In this document: piece after piece, positions 1 to 8,209 of the stretch
Numbering within the stretch: the first letter of the stretch is position 1
Layout of the letters: every line of letters begins with the position of its first letter
Source of the DNA: an uncultured Chromatiales bacterium
Lineage (GTDB): Bacteria > Pseudomonadota > Gammaproteobacteria > Steroidobacterales > GCA-2729495
Direction of reading: 5' to 3'
DNA: 10,254 nucleotides
Assembly: GCA_913058165.1 (NCBI GenBank)
Contig: CAJXQV010000024.1
Coordinates: forward strand, 1-10,254
Program-made: the position numbers and the translations under genes
Notes under the pieces: generated by a model
Seen by the model: only the letters and a program-made list of their open reading frames with translations
What the model was told of the DNA's origin: nothing
Database searches by the model: none

Positions 1-26
1 CAGCGTCAGATGTGTATAAGAGACAG
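1..26 (+). other. Illumina Nextera read-1 adapter remnant (artifact)
   Basis: Bases 8-26 are exactly the 19-bp Tn5 mosaic end AGATGTGTATAAGAGACAG, and bases 1-7 match the 3' part of the Nextera read-1 overhang (ending GCAGCGTC). This is library adapter, not genome. Native DNA begins at 27. Together with the matching adapter at the other end, it means the contig boundary inside dnaJ is technical and not a biological truncation. Confidence 0.98.
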
Positions 27-934
27 GTATGGGTGCCGGGGGGTTTCGCGGCGACGCCAGTGGCTTTTCTGATGCATTTGGCGATGTATTCGGCGATATC
101 TTTGGTGCTGGCGGCCGGCGTGGTGGTCGCAGCAACGTTTATCGTGGCGCGGACCTGCGTTATGAATTGAGCTTGACGTTGGAGCAGGCGGTTAAAGGTG
201 ACTCCGTTACTATTTCTTTTCCGACAACGGCCAAATGCAGTACCTGCGAAGGTGATGGCGCGAAGCCGGGCACAAGTCGTAAAACCTGCGGCACCTGCAA
301 TGGTGTGGGTCAGGTGCGTGCCCAGCAGGGGTTTTTCTCTGTTCAGCAGACCTGCCCTCAGTGTCGTGGCGCGGGCACGATGGTTGAAAGCCCCTGTACC
401 GATTGTTCCGGTCGCGGTCAGATCCGCGAAGAGAAAACGCTGTCGGTTAAAGTTCCTGCGGGTGTCGATCAGGGCGATCGGATTCGCCTGGGCGGTGAAG
501 GCGAAGCGGGTCAGAACGGCGGGCCAGCGGGGGACCTGTATGTGGAGATCCGGGTTAAGCGTCATGAGATCTTTGAACGTGACGGTGCCAACCTGCATTG
601 CGAAGTGCCTATTTCATTCGCCACAGCGGCACTTGGCGGCCAGTTGAAAGTGCCGACGCTGGAAGGCGAGGTCAACCTGAAGGTGCCCGAAGGCACCCAG
701 TCTGGCAATGTGTTCCGCCTGCGGGGCAAAGGCGTTAAGCCGGTGCGCGGGGGCAGCATTGGTGATCTCTACTGCGCAGTCGACGTTGAGGTACCGGTCA
801 AGCTAACCAGCAAACAAGAAAAACTGCTAGAGTCCTTTCAGGATTCGCTGAGCAAAGGCGGTGATAAGCATCGTCCTCGGGCCCAGAGTTGGGCTGATAG
901 TGTGAAGCGTTTTTTGAAGGGCATGACATCTTGA
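27..934 (+). CDS. dnaJ: Chaperone DnaJ (Hsp40), 5'-truncated
   Basis: This is the co-chaperone that delivers unfolded proteins to DnaK and stimulates its ATPase in the cytoplasm. The fragment opens in the Gly/Phe-rich linker ([13 protein letters not shown]). It continues with four zinc-finger repeats of the CxxCxGxG type, starting at C70, C87, C109 and C123 when counted from the first in-frame Met. The C-terminal substrate-binding and dimerisation domain follows, and the frame ends at TGA 932-934. The N-terminal J domain with its HPD motif, roughly 70-75 residues, is missing because adapter replaces the native sequence upstream of 27. The ATG at 29 lies inside the linker and is not the start; the frame enters the adapter. 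From established gene order, dnaK is expected immediately upstream. All zinc-coordinating cysteines are present, so the protein is probably intact in the genome. Confidence 0.97.
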
Positions 935-1000
935 GCTAATTAGCACTGCAGGTGCTGAGGTAGATGGAAGGAATGCTTTGCTGTTTTTAGTCGATATGTT

Positions 1001-1016
1001 TCCGGAGGATTCCGGA
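1001..1016 (+). repeat. Small hairpin in the dnaJ-dapB spacer
   Basis: TCCGGA (1001-1006), a GGAT loop, then TCCGGA (1011-1016) form a 6-bp perfect stem 29 nt before dapB. No T-run follows, so it is not a classical terminator. The same 111 bp spacer also holds a 10-bp palindrome GCTAATTAGC (935-944) directly after the dnaJ stop and a short T-run (984-988) that is not preceded by a GC stem. A role in mRNA processing or stability between dnaJ and dapB is possible but only inferred. I found no convincing promoter here, so dapB may be read from the dnaJ transcript. Confidence 0.35.
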
Positions 1017-1045
1017 TCATTAATCATGGTATTCAGGGGGTCACT

Positions 1046-1849
1046 ATGCGGGTCGCAGTTTTAGGTTGTACAGGCCGCATGGGTATTGCCGTCGTCAAAG
1101 CTGTTGTCGACAGTCGTGGGGCAGAACTGAGTGGGGCTTTAACCCAACCAGGTCATGCCATGCTGAGTGTCGATGTTGGCGTTGTTGCGGGCGTTGCGAA
1201 TACAGGAATACTGGTTACCAGCGATCTTGGCGTTGCTCTCGATGGCGCTGATGTGGTTATCGATTTTACCTTGCCGGCAGCCATGCAAAGTAACCTGGCT
1301 GCCTGTCGTAAATACAAAGTCGCTTTGGTGATGGGCACCACCGGTTTAAGTGAAGGCCAGCATGCCATGCTGGCGGAAGCTGCTGCCGAGATTCCTATTG
1401 TTTACGGCAGAAACATGAGTGTTGGCGTCAATGTCACCACAGAACTGGCACGTCTGGCTGCCCGTTATCTGGGCGCCGATTGGGATACCGAGATTGTTGA
1501 AGCGCATCATCGCCACAAGGTTGATGCACCATCAGGCACTGCATTGCAGCTTGGTGAGGCCATTGCCAAAGAGCGAGGTGCGGATTTATCCGCAATAGCG
1601 GTGTATGACCGAGCCAATAAGTCCGCTGCACGCAATCGCGGCGAGATTGGCTTTAGTTCGATACGCGCCGGGAGCATTGTTGGCGAGCACGGCGTGTTGT
1701 TTGCCTCTGACACCGAAATCGTTGAGTTGCGTCACCAGGCAACCGATCGCAGTGTGTTTGCGCAGGGCGCGCTGCGGGCCGCGAGCTGGCTTGAAGGTCG
1801 CCCGGTCGGTTTGTACGGCATGCCTGATGTGCTCGGGTTTAATACATAA
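1046..1849 (+). CDS. dapB: 4-hydroxy-tetrahydrodipicolinate reductase DapB
   Basis: DapB performs the NAD(P)H-dependent reduction in the diaminopimelate branch that supplies lysine and peptidoglycan cross-links; the family is a cytoplasmic tetramer. The protein has 267 residues, normal for the family. An N-terminal Rossmann motif G7-C-T-G10-R11-M-G13 is followed by the GTTG loop (97-100), the SVGVN motif (125-129) and the signature EAHHRHKVDAPSGTA at 152-166. H154 and K158 there correspond to the catalytic His and Lys of E. coli DapB (H159/K163). The ATG start is supported by Shine-Dalgarno AGGGGG (1035-1040) with a 5-nt gap. One oddity: the strand-2 loop that reads Glu-Arg in E. coli (E38-R39, contacting the cofactor ribose/2'-phosphate) is Thr33-Gln34 here, and the usual FAANFSVGVN stretch reads YGRNMSVGVN. 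Function as DapB is secure; cofactor preference is uncertain. Confidence 0.97.
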   Translation: MRVAVLGCTGRMGIAVVKAVVDSRGAELSGALTQPGHAMLSVDVGVVAGVANTGILVTSDLGVALDGADVVIDFTLPAAMQSNLAACRKYKVALVMGTTGLSEGQHAMLAEAAAEIPIVYGRNMSVGVNVTTELARLAARYLGADWDTEIVEAHHRHKVDAPSGTALQLGEAIAKERGADLSAIAVYDRANKSAARNRGEIGFSSIRAGSIVGEHGVLFASDTEIVELRHQATDRSVFAQGALRAASWLEGRPVGLYGMPDVLGFNT

Positions 1850-1860
1850 TCTTGCAGCTG

Positions 1861-1977
1861 CGCAAGTTAGCGTGGCCTGAAGTGCCGAAGATTCATCGAA
1901 TAGCCTATTATCAATAGCGTAGCGCGCAGCCTTTCTATACAATACGCTCGGTCGCTATATGACCACGCTAGTTTGCG
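1861..1977 (+). repeat. Long-range inverted repeat in the dapB-carA leader
   Basis: Bases 1861-1875 (CGCAAGTTAGCGTGG) pair with 1963-1977 (CCACGCTAGTTTGCG) over 15 positions: 13 Watson-Crick pairs plus two adjacent pairs (1866/1972 and 1867/1971) that are G-U wobbles as RNA. The arms enclose 87 nt containing smaller alternative pairings, such as AGCGTA 1916-1921 with TACGCT 1943-1948, or ATAGCG 1914-1919 with CGCTAT 1953-1958. The 3' arm overlaps the first two bases of the next hairpin (1976-2005), so the two could compete slightly or stack. This could be a structured RNA leader for carAB or a 3'-end structure of the dapB message. A small palindromic element is less likely because no flanking target duplication is visible. 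Confidence 0.55.
1936..1943 (+). promoter_or_regulatory. Weak -10-like element, possible carA promoter
   Basis: TATACAAT contains TACAAT (1938-1943), five of six matches to the sigma70 -10 consensus. No good -35 hexamer sits 16-18 bp upstream, so this rests on one element. A start site near 1950 would place the 1976-2005 hairpin inside the carA leader. That would make the hairpin an attenuator candidate and not a dapB terminator. Confidence 0.2.
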
Positions 1978-2018
1978 GGAGAGAGCCTTGCTCAGGACTC
2001 TCCCGTTTCTATGTTTGA
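1959..2018 (+). CDS. Possible 19-codon leader ORF upstream of carA
   Basis: An ATG at 1959 opens a 19-codon frame, [19 protein letters not shown], ending at TGA 2016-2018, 25 nt before the carA start. It runs through the whole 1976-2005 hairpin, the geometry of transcription-attenuation leader peptides such as that of E. coli pyrBI. Against it, there is no visible Shine-Dalgarno, the peptide contains only two Arg codons, and an ORF this short is expected by chance. It is recorded because of its position, not because its coding is convincing. Confidence 0.12.
   Translation: MTTLVCGREPCSGLSRFYV
1976..2010 (+). terminator. GC-rich hairpin with T-rich tail: dapB terminator or carAB attenuator
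   Basis: CGGGAGAG (1976-1983) and CTCTCCCG (1998-2005) form a perfect 8-bp stem. The interior adds CCT (1986-1988) paired with AGG (1994-1996). TTTCT (2006-2010) follows directly. The stem is strong but the T tract is short and interrupted, so termination would be partial. It lies 126 nt past the dapB stop and 38 nt before the carA GTG. It either ends dapB transcripts or attenuates transcription into carAB; the sequence does not say which. Confidence 0.5.
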
Positions 2019-2043
2019 ACCCTTCTGGTGTGAGGATTGCCGA

Positions 2044-3204
2044 GTGACACAACCTGCCATACTGGCGCTAGAAGATGGCACCATATTCCGCGGTATTTCG
2101 GTTGGCGCCGAAGGCCAAACCATTGGTGAAGTGGTTTTTAACACCGCGATGACCGGTTATCAGGAGATCCTGACCGACCCGTCTTATTGTCGTCAAATAG
2201 TAACCCTGACTTACCCCCATATCGGTAATACCGGTACCAATAGTGACGATTTCGAAAGCGATGGAATTCACGCCGCAGGCCTGATTATTCGTGATCTGTC
2301 GATGGTCACCAGCAACTACCGTTCAGAAATCAGCCTTACCGAATTTCTGAAGCGCGGCAATACTGTAGCGATTGCAGATATCGATACCCGCAAACTCACC
2401 CGGATTCTTCGTGAGAAGGGTGCTCAATCGGGCTGTATTATGGCCGGCGACAATATCGACGAAGCGAAAGTGGTTGAGCATGCCCGCCGGTTCCCCGGCC
2501 TTGCCGGAATGGACCTGGCCAAAATTGTTACAACTAAGAAAACCTATCAGTGGAGCATGGGCAGTACCTGGCCGAAGCCTACCGGCGGTCCGGGTAAACG
2601 CAATTGCGATTTCCATGTTGTTGCTTATGACTTTGGTATTAAGCGCAACATTCTGCGTTTGTTGGTGGATTACAACTGTCGCGTTACGGTTGTGCCGGCA
2701 CAGACACCTGCCGCTGAAGTTCTCGCAATGTCACCCGATGGTGTTTTTTTATCGAATGGCCCGGGTGATCCCGAGCCTTGCAACTATGCTATCGATGCTA
2801 TCCGTGAAATTATCGGCGCCGGAACCCCGGTTTTTGGCATTTGCTTAGGGCATCAGTTGCTGTCTTTGGCCAGTGGTGCCAAAACGCTGAAAATGAAATT
2901 TGGTCACCATGGTGCTAACCACCCGGTGGGCGAGTTGGGCACCAACGTGGTGTATATCACCAGCCAGAATCATGGTTTTGCAGTAAACGAAGATGACTTG
3001 CCGGAAACGCTTAAGGCTACGCATAAGTCCTTGTTTGACGGCAGCCTGCAGGGTGTAGAACGTACTGATTGTCTGGCGATGGGGTTTCAAGGGCACCCTG
3101 AAGCCAGTCCCGGGCCACACGATCTACGGCCTATTTTTAGCCGGTTCATCGAGATGATGAATACCGCGGCGGGAAAAGTGCCCAAAGGCGTTGAAACGCG
3201 CTAG
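2044..3204 (+). CDS. carA: Carbamoyl-phosphate synthase small subunit (glutamine amidotransferase)
   Basis: CarA hydrolyses glutamine and channels the ammonia to CarB for carbamoyl phosphate, the shared precursor of arginine and pyrimidines. I choose GTG 2044, giving 386 residues (E. coli CarA has 382). From there the protein begins [13 protein letters not shown], matching the family's N-terminal LEDGT start, and TGAGGA (2031-2036) gives a Shine-Dalgarno with a 7-nt gap. An in-frame ATG at 2011 would add 11 residues unlike the family and has no ribosome site. The N-terminal CarA domain is followed by a class I glutaminase domain. Its nucleophile is Cys267 in FGICLGHQ, with His351 and Glu353 in [11 protein letters not shown], each two positions before E. 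coli C269/H353/E355. The characteristic [13 protein letters not shown] and LSNGPGDP motifs are present. carB lies 76 nt downstream, presumably in the same operon; that gap shows no gene, terminator or clear promoter. Confidence 0.97.
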   Translation: MTQPAILALEDGTIFRGISVGAEGQTIGEVVFNTAMTGYQEILTDPSYCRQIVTLTYPHIGNTGTNSDDFESDGIHAAGLIIRDLSMVTSNYRSEISLTEFLKRGNTVAIADIDTRKLTRILREKGAQSGCIMAGDNIDEAKVVEHARRFPGLAGMDLAKIVTTKKTYQWSMGSTWPKPTGGPGKRNCDFHVVAYDFGIKRNILRLLVDYNCRVTVVPAQTPAAEVLAMSPDGVFLSNGPGDPEPCNYAIDAIREIIGAGTPVFGICLGHQLLSLASGAKTLKMKFGHHGANHPVGELGTNVVYITSQNHGFAVNEDDLPETLKATHKSLFDGSLQGVERTDCLAMGFQGHPEASPGPHDLRPIFSRFIEMMNTAAGKVPKGVETR

Positions 3205-3280
3205 TCCCCGTCATGTTTCGTCTGATTGTTTAACGACAAGCTACTTAAAACAGCCAACTAACAAAAGATAGATACTTCGC

Positions 3281-6513
<3,233 letters not shown>

Positions 6514-6517
<4 letters not shown>

Positions 6518-6990
6518 GTAAGGTTCCATTGACGGTGGCAGGTGCTGAGAGAATGCGTGACGATTTGACCCGTTTGAAGGGCGAAGACCGTCCGCGCGTA
6601 ATTGCAGCTATTGCTGAGGCTCGTGCTCATGGCGATCTGAAAGAAAACGCCGAGTATCACGCTGCGAAAGAACAACAGAGTTTTATTGAGGGCCGTATTA
6701 AAGATCTCGATGGCAAGTTGTCTAACGCCCAGATTATTGATGTCACCACCTTGGGTGAGCCTGAGAAAGTAGTCTTCGGTGCGACCGTGCGCTTGTTTGA
6801 TGACAGCGCAGATGCCGAAGTTCAGTATAAGATTGTCGGCGAGGATGAGGCAGATATTACAGTTGGGTTACTGTCTATTTCATCACCGATTGCGCGCGGA
6901 TTAATTGGCAAATGCCTTGATGATGAAGTGGTAGTAAAAACACCGGGCGGTGAGAAGATCTACGAAGTTATCGAGATACAATATATTTGA
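6514..6990 (+). CDS. greA: Transcript cleavage / elongation factor GreA
   Basis: GreA enters the secondary channel of stalled RNA polymerase and promotes cleavage of backtracked RNA. The protein has 158 residues, the standard length. The N-terminal coiled coil (about 10-75) carries the tip motif [15 protein letters not shown], with acidic residues Asp41 and Glu44 at the E. coli positions. The C-terminal FKBP-like domain runs from about 80 and includes the [12 protein letters not shown] region and a final [12 protein letters not shown] strand. The ATG overlaps the carB stop as ATGA and the local Shine-Dalgarno is weak, which suggests translational coupling to carB. It converges on yhbY across a 63-bp gap. 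Confidence 0.98.
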
Positions 6991-7053
6991 TGTCGTGCTT
7001 CGGCGGCTGCCGTTCGGATCAGTGCGCGCTTGTTCTAAAACTAAGTTTTGGGT

Positions 7054-7365
7054 CTACGTCTTCGGCAGGGTGATTTTAGACTCTTTTTTGCTGCCTTTTT
7101 TCGGTGCCCGATACAGCGTAGCGATATTGCCCACCCGGCCGACCAATTCCGACTTGCTGGCTTTGCACAGCCGTTTAATTGCGGCATCACGTGCATCGCG
7201 TTCACCGGCATTTACTTTGACCTTCATTAACTCGTGATGCTCAATGGTGGAATCCAGTTCAGCAAGCAGCGAGGCAGTCACGCCTGCATTGCCGACCATA
7301 ATTACGGGCTTCAAGTTGTGGGCGAGTTTCTTCAGGGCTTTTTTCTGTGTTTCGGTCAGGCTCAT
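7054..7365 (-). CDS. yhbY: CRM-domain ribosome assembly protein YhbY
   Basis: This is a small RNA-binding protein of the CRM (YhbY) family, which is associated with pre-50S subunits in bacteria. It has 103 residues, slightly longer than the 97 of E. coli. The CRM fold is shown by LKKLAHNLKPVIMVGNAGVT (the GxxG loop is GNAG, residues 25-28), the EHHELMKVKV segment, and the ending VGRVGNIATLYRAPKK. A basic tail rich in Lys/Ser follows (about 88-103) and ends in TLPKT, comparable to the SLPR-type end in E. coli. It is the only gene on the minus strand here, converging with greA and diverging from rlmE, an arrangement conserved from E. coli to Pseudomonas. The Shine-Dalgarno is weak. A promoter candidate lies at 7430-7458. 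Confidence 0.95.
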   Translation of the reverse strand: MSLTETQKKALKKLAHNLKPVIMVGNAGVTASLLAELDSTIEHHELMKVKVNAGERDARDAAIKRLCKASKSELVGRVGNIATLYRAPKKGSKKESKITLPKT

Positions 7366-7429
7366 AGTGGGATCTGCTGCAGTAGGTTCGATGTGCGTGC
7401 CGGCCTCTCCGGTGCGTCATCGGGCGCGT

Positions 7430-7458
7430 AGGATACCCATCGTGCGGTCGAACTTCAA
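7430..7458 (-). promoter_or_regulatory. Candidate sigma70 promoter for yhbY
   Basis: On the minus strand, TTGAAG (complement of 7453-7458) and TATCCT (complement of 7430-7435) are separated by exactly 17 bp, each matching four of six consensus bases. Transcription would begin near 7423 and leave a leader of about 57 nt before the yhbY ATG. A second minus-strand TATAAA (complement of 7481-7486) has no -35 partner. Confidence 0.35.
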
Positions 7459-7465
7459 AGGTTAC

Positions 7466-7479
7466 GTCACTGCAGTGAC
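7466..7479. promoter_or_regulatory. Perfect 14-bp palindrome between yhbY and rlmE
   Basis: GTCACTGCAGTGAC is its own reverse complement. It lies in the divergent spacer, 8 bp upstream of the putative yhbY -35 and 43 bp upstream of the rlmE ATG. The symmetry and position suit a binding site for a dimeric regulator, but I do not recognise the motif as the consensus of a named regulator. It has no loop, so it is not an RNA hairpin terminator. Confidence 0.4.
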
Positions 7480-7510
7480 ATTTATACCGCTGCCTCCGGG
7501 GTGGCTGGCT

Positions 7511-7516
7511 TAGAAT
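7511..7516 (+). promoter_or_regulatory. -10-like hexamer directly before rlmE
   Basis: TAGAAT matches five of six bases of the sigma70 -10 consensus and ends 6 nt before the rlmE ATG. If used, transcription would begin at or within a base or two of the start codon, giving a leaderless message. No -35 is visible 17 bp upstream. An alternative weak -10 (TATACC, 7483-7488) would leave a leader of about 29 nt. Confidence 0.2.
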
Positions 7517-7522
7517 AGATCA

Positions 7523-8143
7523 ATGGCAAATAGTGGCAGCAGTGCACGCTGGCGACGGCGGCAGGAAACAGATATCTATGTGCAGCGGGCGCGCAGGGAA
7601 GGCTGGCGCTCGCGTGCGGTATACAAACTGGAAGAAATCCAGTTACGCCATAAACTGATGCGCCCCGGGGCTATCGTGGTTGATCTGGGTGCGGCGCCAG
7701 GCGGTTGGTGCCAGTATGCGCAACAATGCGTGGGAACCAACGGGCGAGTTATTGGTCTCGATATATTAGAGATGCCGCCGATAGAGGGGGTTGAGTTTAT
7801 TCACGGTGATTTTACCGAGGACAAGGTGCTTGCGAGTTTGCAGCAATGCATAGGTAATCAGAAAGTTGACCTTGTTATGTCCGATTTGGCCCCCAATATA
7901 ACGGGTACACGGTCGGTGGATCAGCCGCGCAGTATGTATCTCGTTGAAATATCGTTGGAGTTGGCTTACGAGGTTTTGCGGCCTGGTGGCCACTTTGTAA
8001 CGAAGGTTTTTCACGGTGAAGGTTTTGATGATCTTGTTAAAGCTGTGAGATGTCGTTTTAAAAATGTGAAGGTCCGGAAACCGAAAGCGTCCAGACCAGA
8101 CAGTCGTGAGACCTATCTTGTAGCTAGTGGCTACGGTTTGTAG
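7523..8143 (+). CDS. rlmE: 23S rRNA 2'-O-ribose methyltransferase RlmE (RrmJ/FtsJ)
   Basis: RlmE uses S-adenosylmethionine to methylate the 2'-OH of U2552 in the A-loop of 23S rRNA, a late step of 50S assembly. The protein has 206 residues (E. coli has 209). It begins with a basic segment ARWRRRQETDIYVQRARREG, followed by the SAM-binding motif VVDLGAAPGGW (52-62). The K-D-K-E catalytic set is complete: Lys35 (VYKLEE), Asp121 (MSDLAPN), Lys161 (TKVFHGEGF) and Glu196 (SRETYLV). Each lies exactly three positions before E. coli K38/D124/K164/E199. The ATG at 7523 gives the family N-terminus. No good Shine-Dalgarno precedes it, and a -10-like TAGAAT lies immediately upstream. ftsH follows after 66 bp, the conserved heat-shock-linked rlmE-ftsH pair. 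Confidence 0.97.
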   Translation: MANSGSSARWRRRQETDIYVQRARREGWRSRAVYKLEEIQLRHKLMRPGAIVVDLGAAPGGWCQYAQQCVGTNGRVIGLDILEMPPIEGVEFIHGDFTEDKVLASLQQCIGNQKVDLVMSDLAPNITGTRSVDQPRSMYLVEISLELAYEVLRPGGHFVTKVFHGEGFDDLVKAVRCRFKNVKVRKPKASRPDSRETYLVASGYGL

Positions 8144-8149
8144 TAGTGT

Positions 8150-8177
8150 CTTAAGCATGAAAGCCCCGCCTCATATA
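8150..8177 (+). promoter_or_regulatory. Sigma32-like (heat-shock) promoter candidate for ftsH
   Basis: CTTAAG (8150-8155), 13 bp, then CCTCATAT (8169-8176) resemble the RpoH consensus CTTGAA-N13-15-CCCCATnT: four of six in the -35 box and six of seven specified bases in the -10 box. A start near 8183 would leave a leader of about 25 nt containing the AGAGGA ribosome site (8199-8204). The family context supports it, since rlmE-ftsH is heat inducible in E. coli. The -10 box overlaps a 5-bp hairpin, GCCTC (8168-8172) with GAGGC (8178-8182). That hairpin has no T-run and does not look like a terminator. Confidence 0.35.
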
Positions 8178-8209
8178 GAGGCAGCCGCATTAAAGAGTAG
8201 AGGAAATCT

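Noticed and set aside
29-31. ATG 29 as the start of DnaJ
   Set aside because: It lies inside the Gly/Phe linker, 3 nt after adapter sequence, and the J domain is absent. The frame is open through the adapter, so this is an internal Met of a truncated gene.
198-647. 149-codon frame overlapping dnaJ in another reading frame
   Set aside because: It lies wholly within the conserved zinc-finger and C-terminal coding region of dnaJ, and its translation resembles no protein family I recognise.
1586-1942. 118-codon minus-strand frame over the dapB 3' end and the carA leader
   Set aside because: Mostly antisense to conserved DapB coding sequence, with no recognisable domain; its ending in the spacer looks like chance.
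1861-1977. Miniature transposable element (MITE) with 15-bp terminal repeats
   Set aside because: No target-site duplication flanks the arms, only one copy is in the window, and both arm mismatches are G-U compatible, which suits RNA structure better.
2011-2043. Upstream in-frame ATG as the carA start
   Set aside because: It would add [11 protein letters not shown], unlike CarA N-termini, and has no ribosome site. GTG 2044 has TGAGGA at a 7-nt distance and matches family length.
7034-7052. AAAAC-TAA-GTTTT hairpin between greA and yhbY as a bidirectional terminator
   Set aside because: The stem is AT-rich, with wobble pairs outside a 5-bp core and no T-run on either strand. Termination may occur in this gap but the sequence does not show it.
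7244-7513. 89-codon plus-strand frame antisense to yhbY and through the spacer
   Set aside because: It overlaps the clear CRM-domain gene on the other strand and has no recognisable motifs.
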